DNA of 11,947 nt from a candidate division TA06 bacterium (GTDB lineage Bacteria; Hydrothermota; DG-26; E44-bin18; JADFOU01), in assembly GCA_022562655.1 (NCBI GenBank), contig JADFOU010000036.1:1-11947 (forward strand). The letters are read 5' to 3'. The position numbers and the translations under genes are program-made. Shown here piece after piece: positions 1 through 6,316 of this stretch. The notes under the pieces are model-generated. The model searched no databases. It had not been told where the DNA came from and saw only the letters and a program-made list of their open reading frames with translations. The number at the start of each line of letters is the position of its first letter. Within the stretch, counting starts at the first letter, position 1.

Positions 1-1
1 A

Positions 2-142
2 CATAACTTAGTTCTTAAGCATTTGTTTGGATTTGGGGAAATACCGCCAGGGTGTAGTTACCACTCGTTTATAAGACATGCCGGCAAAGATATTGACGTG
101 TGGTTAATTGGAAAAGGTGTTGACGCGCGGCTGGATGAATAA
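2..142 (+). CDS. Partial open frame at left edge, possible tyrosine-recombinase C-terminal remnant
   Basis: A frame open from the window edge encodes 46 residues and ends in TAA at 140-142; its start lies outside the window. The translation contains PPGCSYHSFIRHAGKD. This resembles the HxxR-H box of tyrosine recombinases (typically HSLRHT or HSFRHT) with one extra residue, but no catalytic tyrosine region follows before the stop. An AlpA/excisionase-like gene comes next, which fits the edge of an integrative element. If this reading is right, the integrase is degraded or frameshifted. A chance open frame of this length is quite possible, so confidence is low. Confidence 0.25.
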   Translation, partial: HNLVLKHLFGFGEIPPGCSYHSFIRHAGKDIDVWLIGKGVDARLDE

Positions 143-150
143 GTTACCCG

Positions 151-194
151 TCCGACCTGTCGGATTGGATCGCAAAATTGCGTGCAAATTTGCA
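151..194. promoter_or_regulatory. Cluster of three palindromes upstream of the excisionase-like gene
   Basis: Three close inverted repeats lie here: TCCGAC-CT-GTCGGA (151-164), CGCAA-AA-TTGCG (171-182) and the perfect 12-bp palindrome TGCAAATTTGCA (183-194). They sit 68-111 bp before the ATG at 262. Operators for a small DNA-binding protein, or binding/attachment sites of a recombination system, are both possible. I see no convincing -35/-10 pair here, and no copy of these palindromes elsewhere in the window. Confidence 0.4.
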
Positions 195-261
195 ATTTAG
201 GTCACTGGCCAAAACGCCTGCTTGAATGTGGTCCTGTCGATTCACGACAAGGACCGTTTCC

Positions 262-534
262 ATGCAAACCGAGATGATAAACACCGTGGCGGTGCTCGAT
301 CAACCGGCTGGCCGCCCCATCCCGAGCGATCCCAACGCGCTCCTGTTCCCGTTGGAAGTCGCCTATTTGCTGGGTCTCGACCGCCGGACGTTGGACAGTT
401 GGCGCCTACGCGGCGATGGGCCGCGTTTCGTGCGCATATCGGCGAGGGCGATACGATATCGGCGAGCGGACCTTTTGGCCTGGATTGAAGCTCGGATCGT
501 GTCGTCCACGTCGGAACCAACTGCGGCGGATTGA
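262..534 (+). CDS. AlpA/excisionase-like helix-turn-helix protein (HTH_17 type)
   Basis: This 90-residue protein is almost entirely a winged helix-turn-helix of the MerR/AlpA/excisionase type. Residues about 24-76 read as a first helix (PLEVAYLLGLDRRTLDSW), then a GDGPRFVRIS turn, then the wing IRYRRADLLAWIEAR. In this family such proteins bind element ends or promoters, acting as recombination directionality factors or as activators of integrase genes. I start at 262 because AAGGA (249-253) lies 8 bases upstream; the longer frame from 226 adds residues with no resemblance to the family. The gene lies 10 bp before the next one, so the two probably share a transcript. GC content and codon use (many GCG, CGC, CCG) differ from carA onward, suggesting transfer. 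Family is clear; role is inferred. Confidence 0.8.
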   Translation: MQTEMINTVAVLDQPAGRPIPSDPNALLFPLEVAYLLGLDRRTLDSWRLRGDGPRFVRISARAIRYRRADLLAWIEARIVSSTSEPTAAD

Positions 535-544
535 GGGGGACCCA

Positions 545-820
545 ATGCCGAAAAAACCGAAGGAGCCGCCGGTGCTGCCGGCCTATGCCTGTCGCAAGTC
601 ATGGTGGGTGTGGTGCCCGTGGTGTGCCGCACTGCACTGCCACACGGCCTGGCCTGGCCACCGGAAGGCGCACTGTCGTGAGCGCGACAGTCCTTATCTC
701 GCGACCGGGTACGTCCTTAAGCTCGCAGGTGAAGTTCAAACACTCACCGCGGCACGGGCGGGAAATGCGCCGCTTCACGGGTTTCTGGACGAGATTAAGA
801 GAGCTTCGGTGCCTCTGTAG
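545..820 (+). CDS. Small Cys/His-rich protein of an accessory element, function unknown
   Basis: This 91-residue protein starts at ATG 545 behind GAGGGGG (533-539), a good ribosome binding site that overlaps the stop of the preceding gene. Residues about 16-46 carry a dense set of potential metal ligands: CRKSWWVWCPWC, then HCH, then GHRKAHC. This is compatible with one or two zinc sites. The tail (SPYLATGYVLKL...FLDEIKRASVPL) has no motif I recognise. I recall proteins of this general look beside AlpA-like genes in GC-rich proteobacterial integrated elements, but cannot name a family. The spacing suggests co-expression with the helix-turn-helix gene. Local GC is 67% in 541-660. A longer frame running 531-1358 in another phase overlaps this gene; only its last part looks like protein. 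Confidence 0.6.
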   Translation: MPKKPKEPPVLPAYACRKSWWVWCPWCAALHCHTAWPGHRKAHCRERDSPYLATGYVLKLAGEVQTLTAARAGNAPLHGFLDEIKRASVPL

Positions 821-932
821 CCATTTGGCCGTTCCATTCTCTTCCCATCAGCTCAGTTTCGAACACAAACAGGAACTTGGATGCCACCGGCGCGAGTTCG
901 GACACGAGCGCAGCCTTCGTACCTTCTCGCAT

Positions 933-1358
933 ATGGATCTGCTCTGCCCACGCTGCGGCGAGTTCAAGTTGTCTGGAACTGCTGGCACACTGTTGGGGCG
1001 AGGGGTCGGCCCAGACGTTCGGGCTAAGGTTTCAGGCTGGGTGCGTGACCAAAATAGGGACGACACGGTTCCCATGATCACGCGCGAGGTATTGCAGCAG
1101 GTGTCCGCCCGCTCCCTTCCGACCATAACTGAACGTGCGGAGCGCCTATTGCTTGAGGCGCTGCGGGGGCAGAACCGATTGGGTGAAACATTCACCTTGA
1201 TTGCACCGAGGTTGGAGGCGGCAACGTATTCACAGGATTTCAACGACGTTTCTTTTTTCCTGAAAATACTGATGGGCAAAGGATGGATGAGGGAAACGGG
1301 CGAACACGCAGGTTCGCCACTACACAGGAGATCTGTAAGAATAATCCTGTTGGATTGA
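933..1358 (+). pseudogene. Truncated Zn-ribbon/helical N-terminal domain protein
   Basis: From ATG 933 the frame encodes 141 residues. It begins MDLLCPRCGEFKLSGTAG, a CxxC knuckle, and continues through KVSGWVRDQNRDD, ITREVLQQV, PTITERAERLLLEALRGQ, ATYSQDFNDVSFFLKILMGKGWMRE. I recall this pattern as the N-terminal half of larger proteins, often followed by a TIR-like or nucleoside-deoxyribosyltransferase-like domain and suspected of immune or stress sensing. Here resemblance stops near residue 122, and the last 19 residues come from a hairpin repeat (1298-1318). The effector half is absent. No Shine-Dalgarno precedes ATG 933, and 821-932 holds no recognisable gene, so the true start may be lost or lie upstream in this open frame. 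Resemblance is from memory; truncation is inferred. Confidence 0.55.
1298..1327. repeat. GGGCGAAC hairpin repeat at the island/host boundary
   Basis: GGCGAAC (1299-1305), a six-base loop, and GTTCGCC (1312-1318) form a perfect 7-bp stem, followed by ACTACACAG. The same arrangement occurs at 6277-6316: GGGCGAAC, a longer internal hairpin, then TTCGCCCCTACACAG. Both are therefore members of one dispersed family. The element ends the reading frame of the truncated gene and marks the change from GC-rich accessory DNA to host DNA. Confidence 0.7.
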
Positions 1359-1367
1359 AAAAAGATC

Positions 1368-1396
1368 TTGACAAATTCAGATGAATCTTTTAAGAT
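1368..1396 (+). promoter_or_regulatory. Sigma-70-type promoter of carA
   Basis: TTGACA (1368-1373) and TAAGAT (1391-1396) are separated by exactly 17 bases. The -35 is a full consensus match and the -10 matches at five of six positions. Transcription would begin near 1403, leaving a leader of about 64 nt before carA. No T-rich attenuator or riboswitch fold is evident in that leader. Confidence 0.8.
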
Positions 1397-1405
1397 AGTA
1401 CTATC
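1394..1405. promoter_or_regulatory. Perfect palindrome over the carA -10 and start point, candidate operator
   Basis: GATAGTACTATC is a perfect 12-bp palindrome. It covers the last half of the -10 box and the expected transcription start. This is a classic repressor-operator position. No regulator is identifiable in the window. Confidence 0.45.
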
Positions 1406-1466
1406 GAAGAATAGAAAAAGCCTTTTCCTTTAAATCTGGTCCTGTGAGGCTAGGAAGGAGAAAGTG

Positions 1467-2651
1467 ATGGAGAATCAAATGACCTTTTCACCCCAGGTGG
1501 AGAGGTTTTTTTCTGCCCCAAAGGCAATTCTTGTCCTTGAAGATGGAAAGACCTTTCGGGGGCGTTCATTTGGTTCCCCGGGAGAGAGCGTGGGGGAGGT
1601 TGTCTTTAATACGTCTATGACGGGCTACCAGGAAATCCTGACGGACCCCTCCTATAAAGGGCAAATCGTTGTGATGACCTATCCCCAGATGGGAAATTAC
1701 GGGGTCCATCACAAGGATTATGAGTCGAATAGACCCTTTGTAGAAGGGTTTTGCGTCCGGGAATACTCCCCTTCCCCTACCTCGGATTCCTCCCTTCAAG
1801 CCTTTCTGCAAAAACACGGGGTCGTGGGGATTGAAGGGATCGATACTCGGGCCCTTGTGAGGCATATCCGCCATTATGGCTCTCTAAAAGGGGCCCTTTC
1901 AACCACCGACTTTGAAACCCAGAGCCTCCAGATGAAGGCAAAAGAATTCCCCGGACTGAATGGTCGAGATCTGGTCAAAGAGGTGACCAGCGAAAGGGCA
2001 TATCCATGGCCATCAGGCGGGCAGACATCCCGCCGTGGCGGGACCCCTACTATAAAACTGAAAAAACATGTAGTCGTTTATGACTTCGGGGTCAAGACAC
2101 ATATCTTAAGAAATCTCTCTAAGTTTTCTAATTTAACTATCGTTCCTGCAATGACTTCAGCAGAAGAAGTCTTGGCCTTAAAGCCGGATGGAATTGTCCT
2201 CTCCAACGGTCCGGGTGATCCTAACGGAGTTGAATATGCAATTCAAAACGTCCGCAAACTTGTGGGTAAGAAACCCATCTTCGGCATCTGCCTGGGTCAT
2301 CAGTTGATTGCTCTGGCTTTAGGGGGAAAGACTTATAAACTCAAATTTGGGCATCACGGAGGGAATCATCCGGTAAAGAACCTCTTGACGGGAGAAATCC
2401 AGATTACCACCCAGAATCACTGCTATGCAGTGGACGAAGATTCACTGGGGAAGGAAATTCTTGTCACCCATCGGAATCTGAACGATAGGACGGTGGAAGG
2501 GATGGAACATCGAACCCTCCCCCTCTTCTCTGTTCAGTACCATCCGGAAGCTTCTCCAGGACCCCATGATGCTCAGGTCCTCTTTGAGAGATTCAGAGAG
2601 ATGATGGAGGAAAGTCAGCAGGCAGTAGGCAGTTGCAGTTGGCAGGAGTAG
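1467..2651 (+). CDS. carA: Carbamoyl-phosphate synthase small (glutaminase) subunit
   Basis: CarA hydrolyses glutamine and passes ammonia to CarB to make carbamoyl phosphate for pyrimidines and arginine. The 394-residue protein has the CarA N-terminal domain (LEDGKTFRGRSFG, GEVVFNTSMTGYQEILTDPSY) and a class I glutamine amidotransferase domain from about residue 200. The nucleophile is Cys275 in GICLGHQ; the other triad members are His359 and Glu361 in YHPEASPGP. AAGGAG (1455-1460) is 6 bases from ATG 1467, better placed than for the GTG at 1464. Two oddities: the interdomain linker (residues about 181-194) carries GGQTSRRGG encoded by a palindromic repeat, and the last 12 or so residues (SQQAVGSCSWQE) are encoded by a spacer-type repeat. 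Both lie outside the catalytic core, so the enzyme should be active. carB follows 117 bp downstream. Confidence 0.97.
   Translation: MENQMTFSPQVERFFSAPKAILVLEDGKTFRGRSFGSPGESVGEVVFNTSMTGYQEILTDPSYKGQIVVMTYPQMGNYGVHHKDYESNRPFVEGFCVREYSPSPTSDSSLQAFLQKHGVVGIEGIDTRALVRHIRHYGSLKGALSTTDFETQSLQMKAKEFPGLNGRDLVKEVTSERAYPWPSGGQTSRRGGTPTIKLKKHVVVYDFGVKTHILRNLSKFSNLTIVPAMTSAEEVLALKPDGIVLSNGPGDPNGVEYAIQNVRKLVGKKPIFGICLGHQLIALALGGKTYKLKFGHHGGNHPVKNLLTGEIQITTQNHCYAVDEDSLGKEILVTHRNLNDRTVEGMEHRTLPLFSVQYHPEASPGPHDAQVLFERFREMMEESQQAVGSCSWQE
2016..2043. repeat. Palindromic element inserted in carA
   Basis: TCCCGCC-GT-GGCGGGA (2028-2043) is a perfect 7-bp stem with a two-base loop, and a further GGCGGG arm at 2016-2021 can pair with the same CCCGCC. 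It encodes the linker residues GGQTSRRGG between the two CarA domains. The spacer hairpin at 8825-8843 has the same core with one extra loop base. Confidence 0.75.
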
Positions 2652-2711
2652 GACAACCGTCTCGGTTGTCTATTGGTAGCAGCTGCAGTTGGCAGCAGAA
2701 AGTAGTTAGGC
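2613..2711. repeat. Repeat spanning the carA 3' end and carA-carB spacer
   Basis: TGCAGTTGGCAG occurs at 2634-2645 and again at 2684-2695, exactly 50 bp apart, within wider AGGCAGT/GCAGTTGGC-rich sequence. Between the copies GACAACCG-TCT-CGGTTGTC (2652-2670) forms a perfect 8-bp stem beginning inside the carA stop codon. No T-run follows, so it is not a typical intrinsic terminator. It could protect or process the carAB transcript. The first copy is translated as the CarA tail. Confidence 0.65.
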
Positions 2712-2768
2712 GATTGAAGTCAGGAACCTTGAGTTCAATTATAGGAGAGAATTTGAGAAAGGAGTAGG

Positions 2769-5700
2769 ATGCCGAAGAGAGAAGACTTAGAAACGATCAT
2801 GATCATCGGCTCAGGGCCCATTGTGATCGGCCAAGCCTGTGAGTTCGATTATGCAGGGACACAGGCATGCAAAGCCTTGAAAGAAGAGGGGGTTCGGGTT
2901 GTCCTCGTCAATTCCAACCCTGCTACCATTATGACCGATCCTGAAATGGCAGATCGGACTTATATCGAACCTCTCACCCCGGAGATCTGTGAAAAGATCA
3001 TTGAGAGGGAAAGACCGGATGGACTCCTGCCTACCCTCGGTGGACAGACCGGGTTGAATATCGCCGTTGTCCTGGATGAGAGAGGGGTATTGGAAGAATT
3101 TGGTGTAGAATTGATTGGCGCCAATCGAGAAGCGATCCGGAAGGCGGAAGATCGGGAGCTCTTTAAACAATCTATGATGAGGATTGGGCAGGAGGTTCCC
3201 AAGAGTGGTTGTGCCCACACCCTTGCCGAAGCCCACGCGATCGCTCGCGAGATGGAGATGCCCCTCATTATTCGCCCCTCCTTTGCCCTTGGAGGGAAGG
3301 GAAGTGGAATCTGTGAGGACCGGACGAAGTTCGAGGCAGTTGCCTCCAGAGCTCTCCAGTCAAGCCCGACTTCCCGAATTCTCATAGAAGAATTTTTAAA
3401 GGGGTGGCAGGAGTTTGAATTAGAAGTGATGCGGGATCGAATAGACAATGTGATCATCATCTGCTCTATCGAGAATATAGACCCCATGGGAATCCATACA
3501 GGAGACTCCATCACAGTTGCCCCTCAGCAGACCCTCTCTGACAAGGAGTATCAGGAGATGAGGGATTCGGCGATTGAAGTGATCCGGGAGATTGGTGTGG
3601 ATACAGGGGGGTCCAATATCCAGTTTGCCGTTCATCCGGAGACCCGCCAACGGTTGGTGATTGAGATGAACCCCAGGGTCTCCCGGAGTTCAGCCCTCGC
3701 CTCAAAAGCCACGGGCTTTCCCATCGCCAAGATTGCAGCAAAACTGGCCATTGGGTATACCCTGGATGAAATCCCCAATGACATCACCCGGAAGACCCCA
3801 GCCTCTTTTGAGCCTACCCTTGACTATTGTGTGGTAAAGATCCCCCGCTGGCCATTCGATAAATTTCCGAAAGCCGAGTTCCAACTCACCTCCCAGATGA
3901 AATCTGTTGGAGAGGTGATGGCAATTGGCAGAACTTTCAAAGAGGCCCTTCAGAAGGGGTTCCGATCCTTGGAGATCGAGAACGGTCAACTGAAAATTGA
4001 GAAGATGAAAAGCATACAAGAGAGATTAAGGACTCCAAATTCGGAAAGAATGCACTGGATTCGAGAAGCCTTCTCCCAGGGGATCGAGATCCAGGAGGTT
4101 CATGCATTGACCCAGATCCATCCATGGTTTCTTCGTCAAATTCAGGAGATCGCTTCCCTGAAAGAAGCCTTGAAAAAAGATAGAACTCTTCTCCAAGAAG
4201 CAAAACGGTGGGGTTTCTCCGATCAAGAGATCTCTCAGATCCTCAAAACGGAGGAGGGTAAGATTCGAGACAGAAGAGTGAAGGAGTCCATTCTTCCCAC
4301 CATTAAAGCCGTGGATACCTGTGCAGCGGAGTTTGAAGCCTTTACCCCCTATTATTACACAACCTACGAGAGCGAAGATGAATTTCAACCCTCTCCAGGG
4401 AAGAGTGTCGTCATCCTCGGCAGTGGTCCCAATCGAATCGGTCAGGGACTCGAGTTCGACTACTGTTGCGTCCATGCCTCCCTCGCCCTTCAAGAAGAAG
4501 GGTATGAGACAGTGATGATCAATTCCAACCCGGAAACGGTCTCCACCGACTATGATATCTCCACCCGTCTTTACTTCGATCCCATCACCTACGAGGATGT
4601 ACTCAATATCCTTGAAAAAGAGAAGCCAGAAGGTGTGATTCTCCAGTTTGGTGGGGAGACCCCCTTGAGACTTGCCCTCCCTTTAAAAAGAGCAGGAATC
4701 AGAATCTTAGGGACACCCCCCGAAGAGATCCATCGTGCAGAAGATCGGAAGGCCTTTAAAGAACTCATAAAAGAATTGCGTTTAAACCAGCCGGAGAGCG
4801 ATACCTCCCTTTCAATAGGGGAAACCATTCAGGCGGCGAAGAGAATCGGGTTTCCCCTGATCCTCCGCCCTTCCTATGTCTTGGGCGGTCAGGCAATGGA
4901 GATCGTCTATGATCAATACCAACTTGAGGAATATGTGACGAATGCCCTCCAGGCTTATCCAGGAAGTCCCATTCTCATCGAGAAATTCTTAGAAGATGCC
5001 ATTGAGATCGATATAGATGGGGTTTCGGATGGAGAGACGGTCTTGATCGGGGCTGTTATGGAGCATATTGAAGAAGCTGGAATCCACTCCGGAGACTCGA
5101 CCTGTGTCATCCCCTCTTACTCCCTCAGTGAGTCCCTCAAAGAGGAAATCCGGAAAATAACCCATTCTCTCGCAAAGGCTCTGCATATTCAGGGGCTTTT
5201 CAACCTCCAGGTTGCCGTCAAAAATGAGATTGTCTACATCCTGGAGGTGAACCCCCGAGCTTCCCGAACCATCCCCTTCGTCTCCAAAACCATTGGGATT
5301 CCCCTTGCCAAGATAGCCGCAAAGGTCATGGTGGGACGGAAATTGAGGGATTTGATCTCCCTTTCTGACCCCATCTGGACAGGAGATGAAAGGAGAGGGT
5401 ATGTGACTGTGAAGAAACCCGTTTTCCCGTTTAACCGTCTCCCTGGAGTGGATTCCGTTCTGGGTCCTGAGATGCGTTCCACTGGAGAAGTGATGGGGAT
5501 TGACCTGACCTATGGTCTTGCCTTTGCCAAAGCCCATCTGGCGACCGAAGAACCCCTTCCCCTGTCAGGAACCGTCTTTATCAGTGTCAACGACCAGGAT
5601 AAGCGTTCGATTCTCTCAATTGCAAAGAGGATGGAAAGTACAGGGTTCCAGATCTCGGCGACCCGGGGGACAGCTCGTATTCTTTTGATGAATGGAATCA

Positions 5701-6053
5701 CTGTCCAATCGGTTCCCAAGGTAGGGGAGTCCGCCTCAGGCGGAGCTAATGTGGTGGATTTGATTCGAGAGGGAAAGATTCAGATCATTATTAACACCCC
5801 ACTGGGACGCCGTTCGAGGGTGGATGATTCAGTGATTCGAAAAGCTGCTCTTCAATACCGGATCCCCTGCATCACAACGATCTCCGGTGCCACCGCTCTC
5901 GTTCACGCCATTGAGTCCTTACGGAAAGAATCCGACTCCCGGGTTCCACCTGAGGCGAATCAGGTGAGGAGTTCGGGGCCGGCAAGTGGACACATCCAGC
6001 CCCTTCAGGACTATCTCGCTTTCTCCTTGACAAAACGGGCCAAAAATGGTTAA
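2769..6053 (+). CDS. carB: Carbamoyl-phosphate synthase large (synthetase) subunit
   Basis: CarB uses two ATP, bicarbonate and CarA-derived ammonia to make carbamoyl phosphate. Its two homologous ATP-grasp halves are plain: the first starts GSGPIVIGQACEFDYAG (from residue 14) and has GGQTGLN and EMNPRVSRSSALASKATG; the second starts GSGPNRIGQGLEFDY (from residue 551) and has FGGETPLRLA and EVNPRASRTIPFVSKT. The C-terminal MGS-like allosteric domain runs from about residue 934 (GTVFISVNDQDK) and includes ATRGT and NTPLGRRSRVDD. AAAGGAG (2758-2764) supports ATG 2769. At 1094 residues it is about 20 longer than usual (E. coli 1073). The excess appears to lie in GESASGGAN, encoded by a palindrome at 5730-5744, and in an insert before the normal end (QPLQDYL). 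The fixed order with carA indicates one complex and one operon. Confidence 0.97.
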   Translation: MPKREDLETIMIIGSGPIVIGQACEFDYAGTQACKALKEEGVRVVLVNSNPATIMTDPEMADRTYIEPLTPEICEKIIERERPDGLLPTLGGQTGLNIAVVLDERGVLEEFGVELIGANREAIRKAEDRELFKQSMMRIGQEVPKSGCAHTLAEAHAIAREMEMPLIIRPSFALGGKGSGICEDRTKFEAVASRALQSSPTSRILIEEFLKGWQEFELEVMRDRIDNVIIICSIENIDPMGIHTGDSITVAPQQTLSDKEYQEMRDSAIEVIREIGVDTGGSNIQFAVHPETRQRLVIEMNPRVSRSSALASKATGFPIAKIAAKLAIGYTLDEIPNDITRKTPASFEPTLDYCVVKIPRWPFDKFPKAEFQLTSQMKSVGEVMAIGRTFKEALQKGFRSLEIENGQLKIEKMKSIQERLRTPNSERMHWIREAFSQGIEIQEVHALTQIHPWFLRQIQEIASLKEALKKDRTLLQEAKRWGFSDQEISQILKTEEGKIRDRRVKESILPTIKAVDTCAAEFEAFTPYYYTTYESEDEFQPSPGKSVVILGSGPNRIGQGLEFDYCCVHASLALQEEGYETVMINSNPETVSTDYDISTRLYFDPITYEDVLNILEKEKPEGVILQFGGETPLRLALPLKRAGIRILGTPPEEIHRAEDRKAFKELIKELRLNQPESDTSLSIGETIQAAKRIGFPLILRPSYVLGGQAMEIVYDQYQLEEYVTNALQAYPGSPILIEKFLEDAIEIDIDGVSDGETVLIGAVMEHIEEAGIHSGDSTCVIPSYSLSESLKEEIRKITHSLAKALHIQGLFNLQVAVKNEIVYILEVNPRASRTIPFVSKTIGIPLAKIAAKVMVGRKLRDLISLSDPIWTGDERRGYVTVKKPVFPFNRLPGVDSVLGPEMRSTGEVMGIDLTYGLAFAKAHLATEEPLPLSGTVFISVNDQDKRSILSIAKRMESTGFQISATRGTARILLMNGITVQSVPKVGESASGGANVVDLIREGKIQIIINTPLGRRSRVDDSVIRKAALQYRIPCITTISGATALVHAIESLRKESDSRVPPEANQVRSSGPASGHIQPLQDYLAFSLTKRAKNG
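5730..5744. repeat. TCCGCCTCAGGCGGA palindrome inside carB
   Basis: This 15-mer is a perfect inverted repeat (6-bp arms, TCA centre) and is read in frame as S-A-S-G-G. The identical 15-mer lies in the carB-lapA spacer at 6204-6218. It falls in the allosteric domain, in the loop where most CarB proteins have a short KVHEGRPN-type segment. Confidence 0.8.
5947..5966. repeat. Inverted repeat near the carB 3' end
   Basis: CACCTGA (5947-5953) pairs with TCAGGTG (5960-5966) across a six-base loop. It lies in the segment encoding SRVPPEANQVRSSG, which seems to be extra sequence just before the usual CarB C-terminus. Unlike the other coding palindromes, it has no exact twin in this window. Confidence 0.5.
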
Positions 6054-6202
6054 AATAACGGCGAGTAATTGGTTAAATTAAACCATTTATAGATTTAACT
6101 GTACATTCAAACCACATTTGACAATATTGATTGGGGAGGGGTTGAATCCGCTTTAAGGTGAAAACACCGACAAACCCGCCTTTTTGCGGAGAGGGGAATT
6201 TG

Positions 6203-6219
6203 ATCCGCCTCAGGCGGAT
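6203..6219. repeat. ATCCGCCTCAGGCGGAT palindrome
   Basis: This is a perfect inverted repeat with 8-bp arms around a single C. It contains the same 15-mer as the carB-internal copy at 5730-5744. It is in the spacer, about 460 bp downstream of that copy. Confidence 0.8.
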
Positions 6220-6258
6220 AGGGGTGGCGCCTAAGGCACCCTGTCTGCCCAACCCCCT

Positions 6259-6273
6259 TACCCGAATCGGGTA
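6259..6273. repeat. TACCCGAATCGGGTA palindrome
   Basis: This is a perfect inverted repeat with 7-bp arms around one A. Its core CCCGAATCGGG is the exact reverse complement of the 11-mer at 8039-8049 inside the TPR/SPOR gene. Confidence 0.7.
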
Positions 6274-6276
6274 GCA

Positions 6277-6316
6277 GGGCGAACATCCGCCTAAGGCGTA
6301 TTCGCCCCTACACAGA
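6277..6316. repeat. Nested hairpin repeat, relative of the one at 1298
   Basis: GGGCGAA (6277-6283) pairs with TTCGCCC (6301-6307). An inner stem CGCCT/AGGCG (6288-6298) of the CCGCCTAAGGCG type lies between. CCTACACAG follows, almost as after the 1298-1318 hairpin. It looks like the outer element with an inner palindrome nested in its loop. Confidence 0.65.

Noticed and set aside
531..932. N-terminal part of the long 531-1358 frame as protein
   Set aside because: It overlaps 545-820 in another phase, is Arg/Cys-rich in the way of out-of-phase GC-rich DNA, and that gene has the better binding site. Only the part from 933 looks like protein.
848..1279. Reverse-strand open frame of 143 codons opposite the truncated gene
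   Set aside because: Ser/Arg/Pro-rich composition typical of an antisense shadow; the forward strand has recognisable motifs.
2652..2670. Intrinsic terminator between carA and carB
   Set aside because: Good stem but no T-run afterwards, and carB is expected to be co-transcribed.
4989..5537. Reverse-strand open frame of 182 codons inside carB
   Set aside because: It lies opposite a highly conserved domain of carB and shows no family features.
6118..6141. TTGACA as -35 box of a lapA promoter
   Set aside because: No -10-like hexamer 16-18 bases downstream.
6203..6307. CRISPR array from closely spaced palindromes
   Set aside because: The units differ in sequence and have no regular repeat-spacer period; no cas genes nearby.
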